Shown here: positions 1 through 28,910 of the stretch, piece after piece
Layout: every line of letters starts with the position of its first letter
How positions within the stretch are numbered: the first letter of the stretch is position 1
Assembly (NCBI GenBank): GCA_025642075.2
Contig: JAODUO010000148.1
Coordinates: forward strand, 301,001 to 365,000
From: Ridgeia piscesae
Taxonomy: Eukaryota > Annelida > Polychaeta > Sabellida > Siboglinidae
Reading direction: 5' to 3'
DNA: 64,000 nt
Translations under genes and position numbers: made by a program
Notes under the pieces: generated by a model
What the model was told of the DNA's origin: nothing
Databases searched by the model: none
The model's input: only the letters and a program-made list of their open reading frames with translations

Positions 1-736
1 CATTAACTATCCTTTTACAACCCGTCATTGAGCCATCCATGTTTTCAAACATCTCACAAGCCCGTCAACGCTGCATATAGAAAAAATGGTGTATAACCAC
101 TCCGATCACAAGATACATTATCTCGAAATGTTTCTGATGTGACGTCAGAGGTGTTACCAGGGCAGGCACAGATAAATAACGAGACACTCTCCCTTGAATT
201 AATCTTACAATTCACTAAGCGTAAACTATGCCGGTAGTTTGTGCAGATATGTAGTATACAAAATAATCTTTTTTAAGTCAAGCTTTCAAGCAAAAGGACG
301 GGAAATAGAGGTGTGTGACAAGCTGAAACACGTGGAGGGGCCACGTTGACCTATTAATTTCAAATTAAGTAAATACAGATGTGATTTAACAAGATATGAT
401 AGATATTTAATATTTACAAATAAATCCATAACCACTGCAACCCATTACAGACAAAACGGTGATACATATATGAAATCGGTGCAATAATTGCACATTTCAA
501 ACCAACATCACCGTGGTTTTGTCTGCCCACAAAATCAACTTTACATCATACGTTGAGTAGATATCGTTCAAACGAAACATTCCGATGACATAGATACGCG
601 CGGGGTATGCCGGGAAAACAGTAACCGTGCCGTGTGTAGCGACGCGTGACGGACGACAGTAAACACGGCGCACATTGAGCTAGCGTTTCGCCTGACTGCC
701 TTGTCGGCGCAGCGTGGCTTGCGTGGTAAGAAGCTA
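1..736. other. 5' flank of the CUB/LDLa gene
   Basis: No coding signal is supported here. The stretch is AT-rich up to about 560 and then becomes more GC- and CpG-rich (about 590-790), which would fit a promoter or 5' UTR for the gene starting at 737. I see no convincing TATA box, so no promoter element is called. Confidence 0.4.
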
Positions 737-15777
<15,041 letters not shown>

Positions 15778-15920
15778 GCTAGACTGGGGCGACCGAGGCA
15801 TCGCTTCCCGTGCAAATGACGACGTTCTCGTGTAACTTGATACAGGCGCGATGTAATCCATTCAACAAAGATGCTTGTGCAGGCATCCGCTTATGGGGAA
15901 AGGGGTGATTGCATGTTAAG

Positions 15921-15926
15921 AATAAA
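15921..15926 (+). terminator. candidate polyadenylation signal
   Basis: AATAAA lies 144 bp after the stop of the CUB/LDLa gene, a normal distance for a short 3' UTR. Usage is inferred. Confidence 0.4.
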
Positions 15927-16254
15927 TTCTCTAGATCCTTCCTTTACGAACGCTATCCCATCTAACACTCAATCACACCAGTTAGCTAACTATGATCGAA
16001 CTAATGTGTATTGGCAATTATCAAGATGTTTGCATTTTCCTCATAGGCGCCAAACTATCAAGAATTAAACTAGGTTTCCTATCTATGAAACATGCTGTAT
16101 GAAGAAAATAAATTATTCATTTTCACAAAACAAATATCACAAGATGCAACTGAGTATACCAGAATCTATACCGATCAGTGGCGTAGCAAGGATTTTCAAT
16201 TGGAAGGGGCAATCCGGCATCCAGGCAAACTATGTACGTAGGCCTACGTACGTA

Positions 16255-16320
<66 letters not shown>

Positions 16321-18293
16321 ACTCTCAACATGGAGGACTGTGTATTTGTCGTGAATCACGTTAATGTCGGTCCCATCTCAATTTGGGATGTAAACGAACC
16401 ACCAAGGACAATAAGCACCCATGCAGGCAGTGACCACCTTAATGCCAACATAGAAAGGTCGCCTTCACAGACAGTCTGTTTAAACGGAACTGAATGCTGT
16501 AAACAATTACAAACCGTCGAACTAAGAAACAAATTACACAATAATACTATGCTTTAGAAACACCAACACATAGCTTCTATATAAGAGCTTTAAGTGACTA
16601 TAAAAAGTGTTGATAATTTTGTTCCTCGTCTGCAGGTTTGAGAGATATAGCGTGATGAATATGGCGGCCGGTTTAAGGTGACCACCATATTCCGTACTGT
16701 GATTACTTACTTACCTCATGAAACAGTAATTAAACAGGTGCATCTTAACGTGGCTATTGAAATGCCCACACACATTCAACCACACAATTCACGTGCAATG
16801 TTGTTGCATATTAAAACTACACAGTAGAAAATTCACTACCGGTAAAGAAATTGCTTTTGTTACGTCTAATTTGTCTATTATTTTGCATCATATTAACAGT
16901 TACCACTCGCATTGAGAATGATGACGTTTTCGCTGCCCTGTCACCTATTAGGCTCCAGCCAGCTGGGTGCTTATCGCCTACGACAGAAGGAGAGGGTTCG
17001 TCCACATTGGGTAACTAAATCCAATTTGAATGATAAAATATTTGGCACTTGAGTATATTTGGGACCCACCTCACTGCTGTCGCTATAAGTGTTTATTTGT
17101 TTATCTGGATAGGTCATAATAACCCTAACCCAAATGATAATAATTCATCCTTCCCTGGCATATTTATGTTTTACAAATATTTCGTTTTAGACACATTTTG
17201 AGACCGAAAATAGTGCTCCGATTTGTGTTAGCCGCATGCTCAGCGGCCATGTGTTACTAGCAGCGCTGTACACTTGGAATGCGCAACAGTTTGTTTTTGC
17301 CGACGGCAGTGTATCTTCGGCCTTCAATGTGCGCTAATATGGAATATAAATACGCATGGGTGATGTTAAACGGTTGAATTTATTAAATGAAGTATCAAAT
17401 GTTCAAAAATTTCTGGGATTGGAGGGCCATGGCCCCACTACTAATATAATAATAATACGAAAATGTATATACGGTGTTGTGCCTTTTTCACCGTAAACTG
17501 CTCAGACACTTTAAAGGTTCAATCATTAAAACAAATCACAATTTAGTCATAGATACTAAAACATAAATATATAAAAAGTCATAAATAACAAGCATTTATC
17601 TAAAATGCCTATGCAGACCTATTACGTTTTTGAAATGAGAAAACTGGAGATTTGTGCGTGAAAACGAGCTATCAGACATCGATATGGTATCGCACAACGG
17701 TAGAATGCAAAATTCACAAGCACAATATATGTAACGAAATCTTTATATGAACATATATATAGATAGATAATACAGACATAGATATATACATACAAACACA
17801 TCACCATCACCAGTCTTATCTGTAAAACAGCTCATACACAACACAATACCAGCCAGCTCACACATCATGTTGCTCAGGGTGTGCCTTCACATAATTCCAT
17901 ATGGCGTCATGTTTTCCACCCGCGACAACACTGAAATGCGAGTTGCACACATGGCTAAGAGCATGATGCATATTTCTTCTTCGTACGTGGAGGCAAAGCT
18001 GGACGTACACGGTTTCGCTGGAGTCATGTCGACCTTAGTCTCGCAATGTCGGTCGGCTGCGTAACTACGCCGCAGAAGTCTGGTGATTTTGCCGGCTTTT
18101 GAATATTATGCGTGTGGGGCTAACCAATGCTGCCACGTCACGGATACCGGTTAATCCTTCCGTAATTCATATTTTATAAACAACTGCAAATTTGTATTTA
18201 GTTTTGTGTTAATATAAGTTCATTGTTGAATACTTTTCATAGGATATCATTATCTTGTAAAAGTATATCGTTATTTTAATTTTTATTTCATAG
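15927..18293. other. intergenic stretch between the convergent CUB and IRF genes
   Basis: No host exon is supported. A (TA)n run fills 16255-16318. CAGTGGCGTAGCAAGGATTT at 16179-16198 and GGAGGGCCATGGCCCCAC at 17421-17438 look like the two ends of an old dispersed element of the type that ends near GGCGTAGC, but I cannot pair them with certainty. Confidence 0.4.
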
Positions 18294-18440
18294 TTGGCCT
18301 GCGAGCCAATCAGCGTCTATACCCTAATCTGAGGTAAGGGCGCCCTGGCGGTTACATCGGCAGCCCATTAATACCCCAGGCGGAGTTGAGGGATTGAAAA
18401 GTGCTGCCACCTCACGGAGCCTGAGTAATCCAGGTTATAT
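18294..18440 (-). repeat. dispersed repeat, reverse copy of 63175-63340
   Basis: Its - strand carries the GTGAGGTGGCAGCAC core followed by CGATGTAACCRCCAGGGCG and the AGGGTAKAGA/TGGCTCKCAGGCCAACT region in the same order as the copy at 63.2-63.3 kb. About 150 bp; SINE- or MITE-sized. Confidence 0.7.
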
Positions 18441-18650
18441 CGATCTGCATAGTGGTTTCATATAATCGCGGGTATGCTTATATAGGTCAAACCGAATAGA
18501 AACGAATTTGATTCGTTGTTTCGTGATCACGTGACAGATTCCATCAAAGTAATATGCCTGTTGCTCACTTCCATTGTATTGGGAAAATAAACATGTAACA
18601 ACACAAATAGCCTATGAGATTATGCCGTGGTATAATTTTGTATGTCCCTC

Positions 18651-19038
18651 TATGGCGCTGTGGTGGTCCCAGATTCGACCAGTCCAGGATTCGTACGAAT
18701 CTGGGTCCGCGACGGTAGCGGTCCCAGATTCGTACCGAGCCAGGATTCGCCTTTGTTACTAACATACTTTCCGTTAGTAATACATCAAGTATTGAAATAA
18801 TATTGTTATCACGCACATCTTAAATAAAAATGGATTAACTTATGTGATCATTTTCACTCACTCGAATGTGTTGTGTTATTTAGTCGAATCTCGGCCCGGG
18901 CATGACGTATGCCGTTGCCACTACGTCAGAGCGCGTCAGAACAGATAAAAGCGATCACTGCGCATGCGCGCGCATGCGCGATATGCGTTTAGACGAATCC
19001 TGGACTGGTCGAATCGGGGACCACCACAGCGGCTCTGT
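18651..19038. repeat. inverted-repeat (foldback) element
   Basis: Arms of about 52 bp at 18651-18702 and 18987-19038 share GACCAGTCCAGGATTCGT and GGCGCTGTGGTGGTCCC-like ends in inverted orientation, about 285 bp apart. It begins within 60 bp beyond the IRF stop codon, so it is likely transcribed in the IRF 3' UTR. Confidence 0.75.
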
Positions 19039-19094
19039 CAAACGTGTCCCATAGTGACAACCATTTTGATGACGTCTGTGGAAGATGGCAGTGT

Positions 19095-19199
19095 CTACTC
19101 TGTGTCCATTGATTCACACTCTGTGTTGTCGGCTGTGTGCTTGCAAAGGTTGTCGAATTCATTCGAAATAGAAACCTCCAGAGCTGGCCCTATGTGGTC
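19095..19199 (-). CDS. IRF: IRF exon 10 (acidic C-terminus, stop)
   Basis: Acceptor gtctcattgtag. In phase 0 it encodes 34 residues, DHIGPALEV through ECESMDTE, then TAG. The phase match and clean acceptor support it; read-through of exon 9 is the alternative. Confidence 0.65.
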   Translation of the reverse strand, partial: DHIGPALEVSISNEFDNLCKHTADNTECESMDTE

Positions 19200-22100
19200 C
19201 TACAATGAGACAGTTATGACACGTAACTTAGCTGTAACAAGTTGTCTTGTATGTCATGGGACACTTCTGGGATGCTTTGCATCTCAGTCGCCAAAGTTTC
19301 AGGGATCGTGTTCGTCAACAATCTCGCAAAAACATGAATTTTTTTTGCAAAATTACCGATGGTTAAGTGTTAGTAACAGTTTGTAATGAGTGTCTACTAC
19401 TACGTGTGCCTTCTACAATGGTCCAGATTTATGTAATTCCTCCACAGCTGAACAATGACGTTTGGAGTGATTGCAGAAAACATACCCAGTTGCAGGGTCT
19501 GTAGCAGTTCTTGCTTAACGCTGTGTTACCTTTAATAAACTCAGCAGGGATTCTTTGAAAAACCGTCATTTGCATAAGGTAAATGTGCCGGTTACTGGAC
19601 AATACCATCTTTCAGACACTGTCTAAGAAATTTCCAATAAAATGACCGACGAATGAGTGGAGCCATCTAGTGTCAAGCTTAGCATCACTTTTTACGTTGG
19701 TGACAATCAAATTAACTGTCCTATAACTTGAGCAGTAAATATGTATACCAGCACGTAAAGGATATTCAACTGTTGCAGGACATTCGTAATTCATGAGATG
19801 ACCCTTTAGAAGAATTGTGTTTAGTATGCCCTGAACCTTTGACAAACCACTCACCAGAGTCAACAGTTGACTGGCAGACTTGCCTCCGGACAATTTCACG
19901 TACATCAAATACGCTGACAGGTCATTCACCGGCTTCTGGCCAATAACCAGTATGACATCATGGCTGGGTTTCTTTGCAGTGCCATTGATGAATTGTTTAA
20001 GGTACATCTCAAAGATCTCCTGGTCAAAGACTTTTGTCCGTATGCCGCGTTCCAGCTTCTTTGTCTCGACACTGTTCGGGAACTCGGCAAACAGCCCTGC
20101 TCTGATAACAGGGATAGGGAAATGTTCAATTGCCTATTAACACGTCAATTATCAACTATTAACAGGCAATCATCTAAAAACACAATCAGTCATGATAAAA
20201 GCTCAATGTCTTAACAGCAGCCATAATTATGATAAGTGATCCATGCTCTAAAAATATATATATATATCTCAAACCTTGACCTGACCAAATGAGATTTGGC
20301 AAGTATAAAATAAAGAAATTGTCCTGGTTATCTAACAATGAATACTGGTTATTAATAGCACAATCACTAAAAGAAATTATAAGACAAATCTTTTAATTTT
20401 TAAACATCATTGCTCGAAAAAACAGGAATAGCCATTACAAATAATAGCAAGCTAGACTAACAACAGTAACATATTATTAATAGCTCGTATTCACAACTAG
20501 TGCTCTAAGACATGCCCGGAGAGATTTGGGAAACGTAGTTGAAGTCTGGATCCTATTCCAATTCCAGAATTAGATTGGAGTGAAACTAGGGGCATTAGAG
20601 TCATTTCACATGCAGTCATAACTATCTGATACTATTTCATGTAACCCTATGTCTTTAGGACTTGTTTTATTAATCACTAATGACTGATGATATTTGAAAA
20701 ATAATCCCTTTCATGTCCTTAACAACTCAACACATACAGATTGTCTAGTCTGAGCTCGACCTGCCTATGCCATCTGTATATGGCATGGTTATTACTGATA
20801 GATTAAACATTATTCTAATGAAATAAAGGCATAAAATTATTGGAAATAATTATATTAACACGACTGTGTACATTACAAAGAATTTATAGTTGTCAAAAAA
20901 TCCATTTTCATCATAATTTTTTAATTAATGTAATATTAACGTAATATTACTATTACGTTAATATTACATTAATATTTAATGGGTGGAATCAGAGTCAAGC
21001 AAGTTATTTGAAATTGCCATTATATGGGTGGAATTGGAATACAAAATCAGAACAGTTGATGTGGAATCTACCCCAGACCAGTTGTAAAAATAGTATTAAC
21101 CACTATCATTTGACTCAGATGTATCAAATTGATGTTTTTGCCTCAAATATGTTGCCATGCAATGTGGCACCGTAATCACACTGAACTAAACAGGCTTATT
21201 TCTGTTTCATGCTCACTCAATGTTTGTCTAAGAAATGTTCTGTTTAATAAATTCCATGAAGCATGCTACTCACTTGCAATATCGAGTGACATAAACGTCA
21301 CCATTGTCCTCATAGTCAACAACGAATCCATGCTGCATGTGTCTGAGGAGAGCTACGATGTAGTTTTCAGACCCCGGTGTAGAGGCTAGCTGACAAGATG
21401 GCATCTCAAATTTGGGGATGTCCTGTGGCCCGGATATCTAGAAACAGTGAAACTCAGGAATTGGTTTGAATGAAAACTTGAAATTTCTTTCTTTCAAGGA
21501 GCAAGAGACATTATTCAGTAGATTGCACTGTTACACATTTTCATCTCAAATTCAACAGTGGCTCCCTCTGGCAAGTGATTAACCAGCAGTGTGAAATAGA
21601 TGGTAAGTCAGTATGAACTATATGGTAAGTCAGTATGAACCACACGGTAAGTCAGTGTGAACCACACGGTAAGTCAGTGTGAACTACATGGTAAGTCAGT
21701 ATGAACCACACGGTAAGTCAGTGTGAACCACAAGGTAAGTCAGTGTGAACCACAAGGTAAGTCAGTATGAACCACACGGTAAGTCAGTGTGAACCACAAG
21801 GTAAGTCAGTGTGAACCACAAGGTAAGTCAGTGTGAACCACACGGTAAGTCAGTATGAACTACATGGTAAGTCAGTATGAACCACACGGTAAGTCAGTGT
21901 GAACCACACGGTAAGTCAGTGTGAACTACATGGTAAGTCAGTATGAACCACACGGTAAGTCAGTGTGAACCACAAGGTAAGTCAGTATGAACCACACGGT
22001 AAGTCAGTGTGAACCACACGGTAAGTCAGTGTGAACTACATGGTAAGTCAGTATGAACCACACGGTAAGTCAGTGTGAACCACAAGGTAAGTCAGTATGA

Positions 22101-24159
22101 ACCACACGGTAAGTCAGTGTGAACCACACGGTAAGTCAGTATGAACTACATGGTAAGTCAGTATGAACCACACGGTAAGTCAGTGTGAACCACACAGTAA
22201 GTCAGTGTGAACCACAGGTAAGTCAGTATGAACCACACGGTAAGTCAGTGTGAACCACAAGGTAAGTCAGTGTGAACCACAAGGTAAGTCAGTATGAACC
22301 ACACGGTAAGTCAGTGTGAACCACAAGGTAAGTCAGTGTGAACCACAAGGTAAGTCAGTGTGAACCACACGGTAAGTCAGTATGAACTACATGGTAAGTC
22401 AGTATGAACCACACGGTAAGTCAGTGTGAACCACAAGGTAAGTCAGTGTGAACCACAAGGTAAGTCAGTATGAACCACACGGTAAGTCAGTGTGAACCAC
22501 AAGGTAAGTCAGTGTGAACCACAAGGTAAGTCAGTATGAACCACACGGTAAGTCAGTGTGAACCACAAGGTAAGTCAGTGTGAACCACAAGGTAAGTCAG
22601 TATGAACCACACGGTAAGTCAGTGTGAACCACAAGGTAAGTCAGTATGAACCACACGGTAAGTCAGTATGAACCACACGGTAAGTCAGTGTGAACCACAC
22701 GGTAAGTCAGTGTGAACCACACGGTAAGTCAGTGTGAACCACACAGTAAGTCAGTGTGAACCACACGGTAAGTCAGTGTGAACCACACGGTAAGTCAGTA
22801 TGAACCACACGGTAAGTCAGTGTGAACCACAAGGTAAGTCTGTGTGAACCACACGGTAAGTCAGTGTGAACCACACGGTAAGTCAGTGTGAACCACACGG
22901 TAAGTCAGTATGAACCACACGGTAAGTCAGTGTGAACCACAAGGTAAGTCAGTGTGAACCACACGGTAAGTCAGTGTGAACCACATGGTAAGTCAGTGTG
23001 AACTACATGGAAAGTCAGTATGAACCACACAGTAAGTCAGTGTGACCCACAAGGTAAGTCAGTATGAACCACACAGTAAGTCAGTATGAACCACACGGTA
23101 AGTCAGTGTGAACCACAAGGTAAGTCAGTGTGAACCACACGGTAAGTCAGTGTGAACCACACGGTAAGTCAGTGTGAACCACACGGTAAGTCAGTATGAA
23201 CCACACGGTAAGTCAGTGTGAACCACACAGTAAGTCAGTATGAACCACACGGTAAGTCAGTATCTATTTTAAAGTTATTTTTAAGAAAGTTAACAACTTT
23301 ACCAATAAAGCCGTAAAACTAAAATCGCAGTGAATGTCCATTGAACTAGACCGATACATGCAAAACTGACAAAGATGTCAGTCAGCATAGAAACAAACAT
23401 ACAGAGAAACAGTGTTTTATAATACAGACATGCAGAGTCACATGATTTTACTTGTGAGGAATCACATGACATTACCTGTGTGAGGAGTCACATGACATTA
23501 CCTCTGAGAGGAGTCACATGACATTACCTCTGAGAGGAGTCACATGACATTACCTGTGTGAGGAGTCACATGACATTACCTCTAAGAGGAGTCACATGAC
23601 ATTACCTGTGTGAGGAGTCACATGACATTACCTCAGAAAGGAGTTCTGTGGGGAGGATGGGATCTGCATGTGAAACACGACACTGTTTCACCACTTTCTG
23701 TGCCATGACACACTGTCCACGGTAGAAGATCTGTAGAATCAAATGGTGTCCCCCTGCCGAAGGAATAAGGCCGTAGCATGTGCAAATAGACCAAACAAGT
23801 GGCTTGTTTCTGCCAGAACAAATAATACGACAAATACCACTGCTTGCATATAGTATACAGCATCACAATGTAGTAATACTGCCTGCCAGTGCAAGAGTGT
23901 AAACGGACAGGCAAAAACAAACGCAATGTCACTGCCACTAAATACAACAACATGATGCCATTGCCTACCAATAAAACAAACTCAAGGTCCTTCTCTGTCA
24001 ATACAACTGGCAACACAATTTGTGTCAATTTAATACTGGATCAGTGCACCTTAGTGCTGGTTAAAACGCATCAAACTTAAATACAGAATATAACTTTAAA
24101 ATGAAAACAATCTCAGTGCATAATATGTCTTACATTATACATAACATATGTATGCATTG

Positions 24160-24196
<37 letters not shown>

Positions 24197-26329
24197 ATTT
24201 TTTTTATTTAACATTGTTTGGTTAAGCAATATATATAGATGCAAATATGTAACTTATCAACCATTGTTAACATGTGATAACCAGATGAACACGTTTAAAT
24301 GTCACTACAATGTCCTACTCCTACCCTACAGATTCATGTGACCTACCTTGGCAGGCACCCTCAGCAAAGTCAGTGGCTGACAGACCACTGCTGATAGACA
24401 TAGACACACAGGTGTCACTGGGCACTGTTGATAACACTGGTGGCATGACTGGCAGTCCTGCTGTCAATGGTGGTGCCATGGCTGCAGGTGGCACTACTGT
24501 CAAACATGTTGTTGGTACCACGTGTTGCTCCAAGTGTGGCAGTGGAACTATAATGACACAGTGAAATTAAGATGTGAGCATTGGTTGGATGGAATGGTAG
24601 ACTGAGCACTGGTTAGGTCAAATGGTAGAATGAGTACTGGTTGGAGCAAATGGTAGAGTGAGCACTATTTGGGTCAAATTGTGGAGTGAGTACTGGTTGG
24701 GTCAAATGGTAGAGTGAGCACTGTTTGGGGCAAATGGTAGAGTGGACACTGGTTGGGGCAAATGGTGGTATGAGTAATGGTCGGACAAAATGGTAGAGTG
24801 AGCACAGGATGGGGCAAATGGTGGAGTGAGCACTGGTTGGGTCAAATGGTGGAGTGAGCACTGGTTGGGTCAAATGGTAGAGTGAGCACTGGTTGGGTCA
24901 AATGGTAGAGTGAGCACTGGTTGGGTCAAATGGTGGAGTGAGCACTGGTTGGAAATGATGGAGTGAGCATTAGTTGGGTCAAACAGTGGAGTGAGCGCTG
25001 GTTGTGTCAAATGGCAAAGTGAGCACTGGCTGGGTTAAATGGTACAGTGGACACTGGTTGGGGAAATGGTAGTGTCAGTAATGGTTGGGCAAAATGGTGG
25101 AGTGAGCACTGGTTGGGGCAAATGGTAGAGTGAGCACTGGTTAGGGTTTAAATGGTGGAGTGAGCGCTGGTTTGGGTCAAATGGTTGGTTGAGCACTGTT
25201 TGGGTCAAATGGTATAGTGAGCACTGGTTGGTTCAAATGGTGGAGTAAGCACTGGTTGGGCAATTGTTGGAATGAGCACTGGTTGGGGCGAATGGTAGTG
25301 TGAGTAATGGTTGGGCCAAATGGTAGAGTGAGCACTGGTTGGGGCAAATGGTAGAGTGAGCAATGGTTGGAGCAAATGGAATAGTGAGCACTGGTTGGAG
25401 CAAATGGAATAGTGAGCACTGTTTGGGTCAAATGGTGGAGTGAGCACTGGTTGGGTCATATGGTGGAGTGAGCACTGGTTGGGTCAAATGGTGGAGTGAG
25501 CACTGGGTGGGTCAAATGGTGGAGTGAGCACTGGGTGGGTCAAATGGTGGAGTGAGCACTGGTTGGGTCAAATGGTGGAGTGAACACTGGATGGGTCAAA
25601 TAGTGGAGTGAGCGCTGGTTGGGTCAAATGGTGGAGTGAGCACTGGTTGGGGCAAATGGTAGAATGAGCACTGGTTGGGGCAAATGTTAGAGTGAGCTTT
25701 GGATGGGTGGAACGATACAGCTAGGGAGGATGGGGCTGGGGTGCAGATACGTGGTAGCTGGGGTGAGCACTGACAGAATGACACAGAGTGTGGCAATGAC
25801 CTGGGAGAGGGTCACCTCAGACCATTCTCCAGAGAACCAGGGAAATGGGAACAAAACAAACGTATCAAAAGTTTCTGAAAACCAACTGTCATAGTTATGA
25901 CTACTCTATGAAAAAGACAATTGTGTGACTGGTATAATTAAAAGAGAAACTTACACTTAAGTGGTTCAGTGATGTCCTCAACCTCTCCCTTGCTGTTGAT
26001 AGCCACGGAAATGGACAGCTCCCGAGTGCCACGAATGAGGTCTTCACTGCACATTTCCAGATCCGATGGGAACTTTCCCTCGTCGACTGAAAGAGGAAAT
26101 TAACTAACTGAATTTATTGTTTGGAAAGAGTCATAATATTATAATTACTGCCCTTGTCTTGCTATTCTCAGGAAACGATTGCATAGTAGTAAGTTGTGTA
26201 TAAAGGAAATGGAATCTTGGTCATTTAGAGATGCTTGATTATAAGACATATCTGGTATACAATATGTTGATTGTAAGTTAAATAAAAACAGTGAAATAAA
26301 TTCACGAACAAGTTCATAAATTATATGTA

Positions 26330-26373
<44 letters not shown>

Positions 26374-28616
26374 GTACATATATACCTGAAGATGAAGTAG
26401 GCATTTGATGTGTTTCATCAAATTGATTGACGACGGCAGGTATCTCAGCCTGTAAATCACCAATATCTTGTTGAGTATTATTGACATATAACTGGTAACT
26501 TAATGCCATATAATGTGCATAAAAATGTCTGTAGCATGTAGGAGAAAATAATGAATGGCTCAGTCAAAATGTTGAATAATCACATGGTTAGGGCTGTCCA
26601 CATATGTAGGTACACGTATTACGTAACAAGAATAAATTTTAATACAAGCTGAGCAGGTGATATTTGCAGATTTATATGTAGACTGTTGACACAGAATGTA
26701 CATTCACCATTGAAATATTTCATTAATTTTTTTCATTTTAAATTTTAATAGCAGGAGTAGGACGCACTGTTTGCTATTTTCTATCATATATGGAAATGTT
26801 AGATGTAGCAAACATTATGTCACTCTAGTAATACAGTGCACTTTGTGGTATTTTTATCAACACTATTTGCGAAGCAAAGCTGAACAGCAGTTTTGGGCAT
26901 CATTTTGACTGTGATGTCGGCAAGCCGCATCATGTGGGACATGTCAGTTCTTTCTTGGAAGGCAAACAATGCAGGTATTTCACAACCATTCATGTTTCCT
27001 TGTTCTTGTCGTTAGCTACCACCTGGTAGTGTTGATAACTCATGTGTTCACAGTTGCCACAATGAAATAAATTTAGATGATGGATTTGTATACATCAACT
27101 TACAACTGCACATGGCTGGCCTGAGTATGGCGAGTCCTGGCTATCTTCACACGAACTGGGGGGACTTTGTGTCGGAGAGTAACACCCTGAAAATAAAGAA
27201 ATTTAACCAGATTTCATCACAGTTCTTGCGATTCCAGCTGATGAACATTTGATCTTGATACTCAAAATCAATAAATGCAAAATCAGATTTGGACTACATA
27301 AAACTAACAGTGCTACACAAAGTAGAATGAATTTACCTAATCTTCTTATATTTTCTTGCTTTCAGTGAACATTTTCAGATGGCTATCACTGACAACAAAT
27401 TATTTGAAGAAAATAACTGAAAGTGAACAAATATTTACAATAGAAACGGTAAACTGAGTGTGATATAAGAAAAACAATTGATGTCACCCGTCTAGGCTCT
27501 ACACTTACGTACCATGTGTAACTGACACGTTCAGAAATCTGTACACTTTGAACGGTTCGTCCATTGATGGGTCGATCTGATGCATGTCTTTCTCCTCTAG
27601 GATGTCTGGCGCTTTGTGTATTGCACATCGCAGCCTCGTTTTCCACGTGGTGTAGACGCTTGGCTTCCCATCGTCCTCCTCCTCTCTCCCCGTGTGCTTG
27701 GCCCATGCCTAAGAAACAGGCATTGCCATGACATGCACACTTTCTCTTGTTTACTTGCATTATGTCAGATATTTGTACTCACATTATAAATTTGTATGTT
27801 TTTTATTCATTTATTTAATATTATTATTCTAAACATATATTATTATTATTAATTACATAGTCTAATTTATTTTGCTCTTTTACATTATATGAATCAATAT
27901 ATGTGTATTATGTTGAATTACTGTATGTATGATTTATCTTACTTTGGAGCATAATTGTCGATGAATTGTCGTTTCGACCCCTCAGCTTTGTACTCATCAA
28001 CAATTATGTTCCAATGTAACTTAAATCATACATACAATAAACCATTCTTGGAGTCATGAACAATATATTAAATATTATTATGTTGAATGTGTGTGATTAA
28101 TTTTACTTCCATTTGGTATTTTTGTGTATTGTACAGCGCACTATAGAATATCATTGTATAAATATGGTGCTATTTAAATTAAAAAACATTTACAAACATC
28201 AATACACTAAGTTAACTAATAGTTCCAACTCTAGACTAAGCCCCTGATTGTAAATACCTATAGTGTGTATATTCGTTTCTAAACAATGTCAGTTATAAAA
28301 ATGCCGTTATTAAAAATATTGTAAGTGAAATGTGTGCTTGAACATAATCATGAAATTACAATTACCAAAATAATAAGGTTCAAATATGGTGATTGTACGA
28401 GTTATCATTCTCTGAATGCATGATCAAATGGCTAAAACCAAAATGCCAGTTTCAAACAAAGCTTTATTGGCAATAGAGGCATTACTTCGTGCCATAAATT
28501 TAATTACTACCATTCAGGGGTGTATTACAATCCTACAACATGGTATGTGGCATAGATATTAATAAAAAAATAAACACACTGAATAAATAATAAAACAAAT
28601 AAAAGCATTAATTATG

Positions 28617-28678
<62 letters not shown>

Positions 28679-28782
28679 ATATAAAAAAATAAATATAATA
28701 TATAAATATATATATATAATATAATAAAATAAACAAAATGAATAAATAATAAAATAAATAAAAGCATCAGAATGCTGTATAT

Positions 28783-28846
<64 letters not shown>

Positions 28847-28849
28847 CAT

Positions 28850-28910
<61 letters not shown>

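Noticed and set aside
19612..19854. Read-through of IRF exon 9 as the true C-terminus
   Set aside because: The donor at 19854 is strong and a phase-matched terminal exon exists at 19199; read-through is kept only as an alternative.
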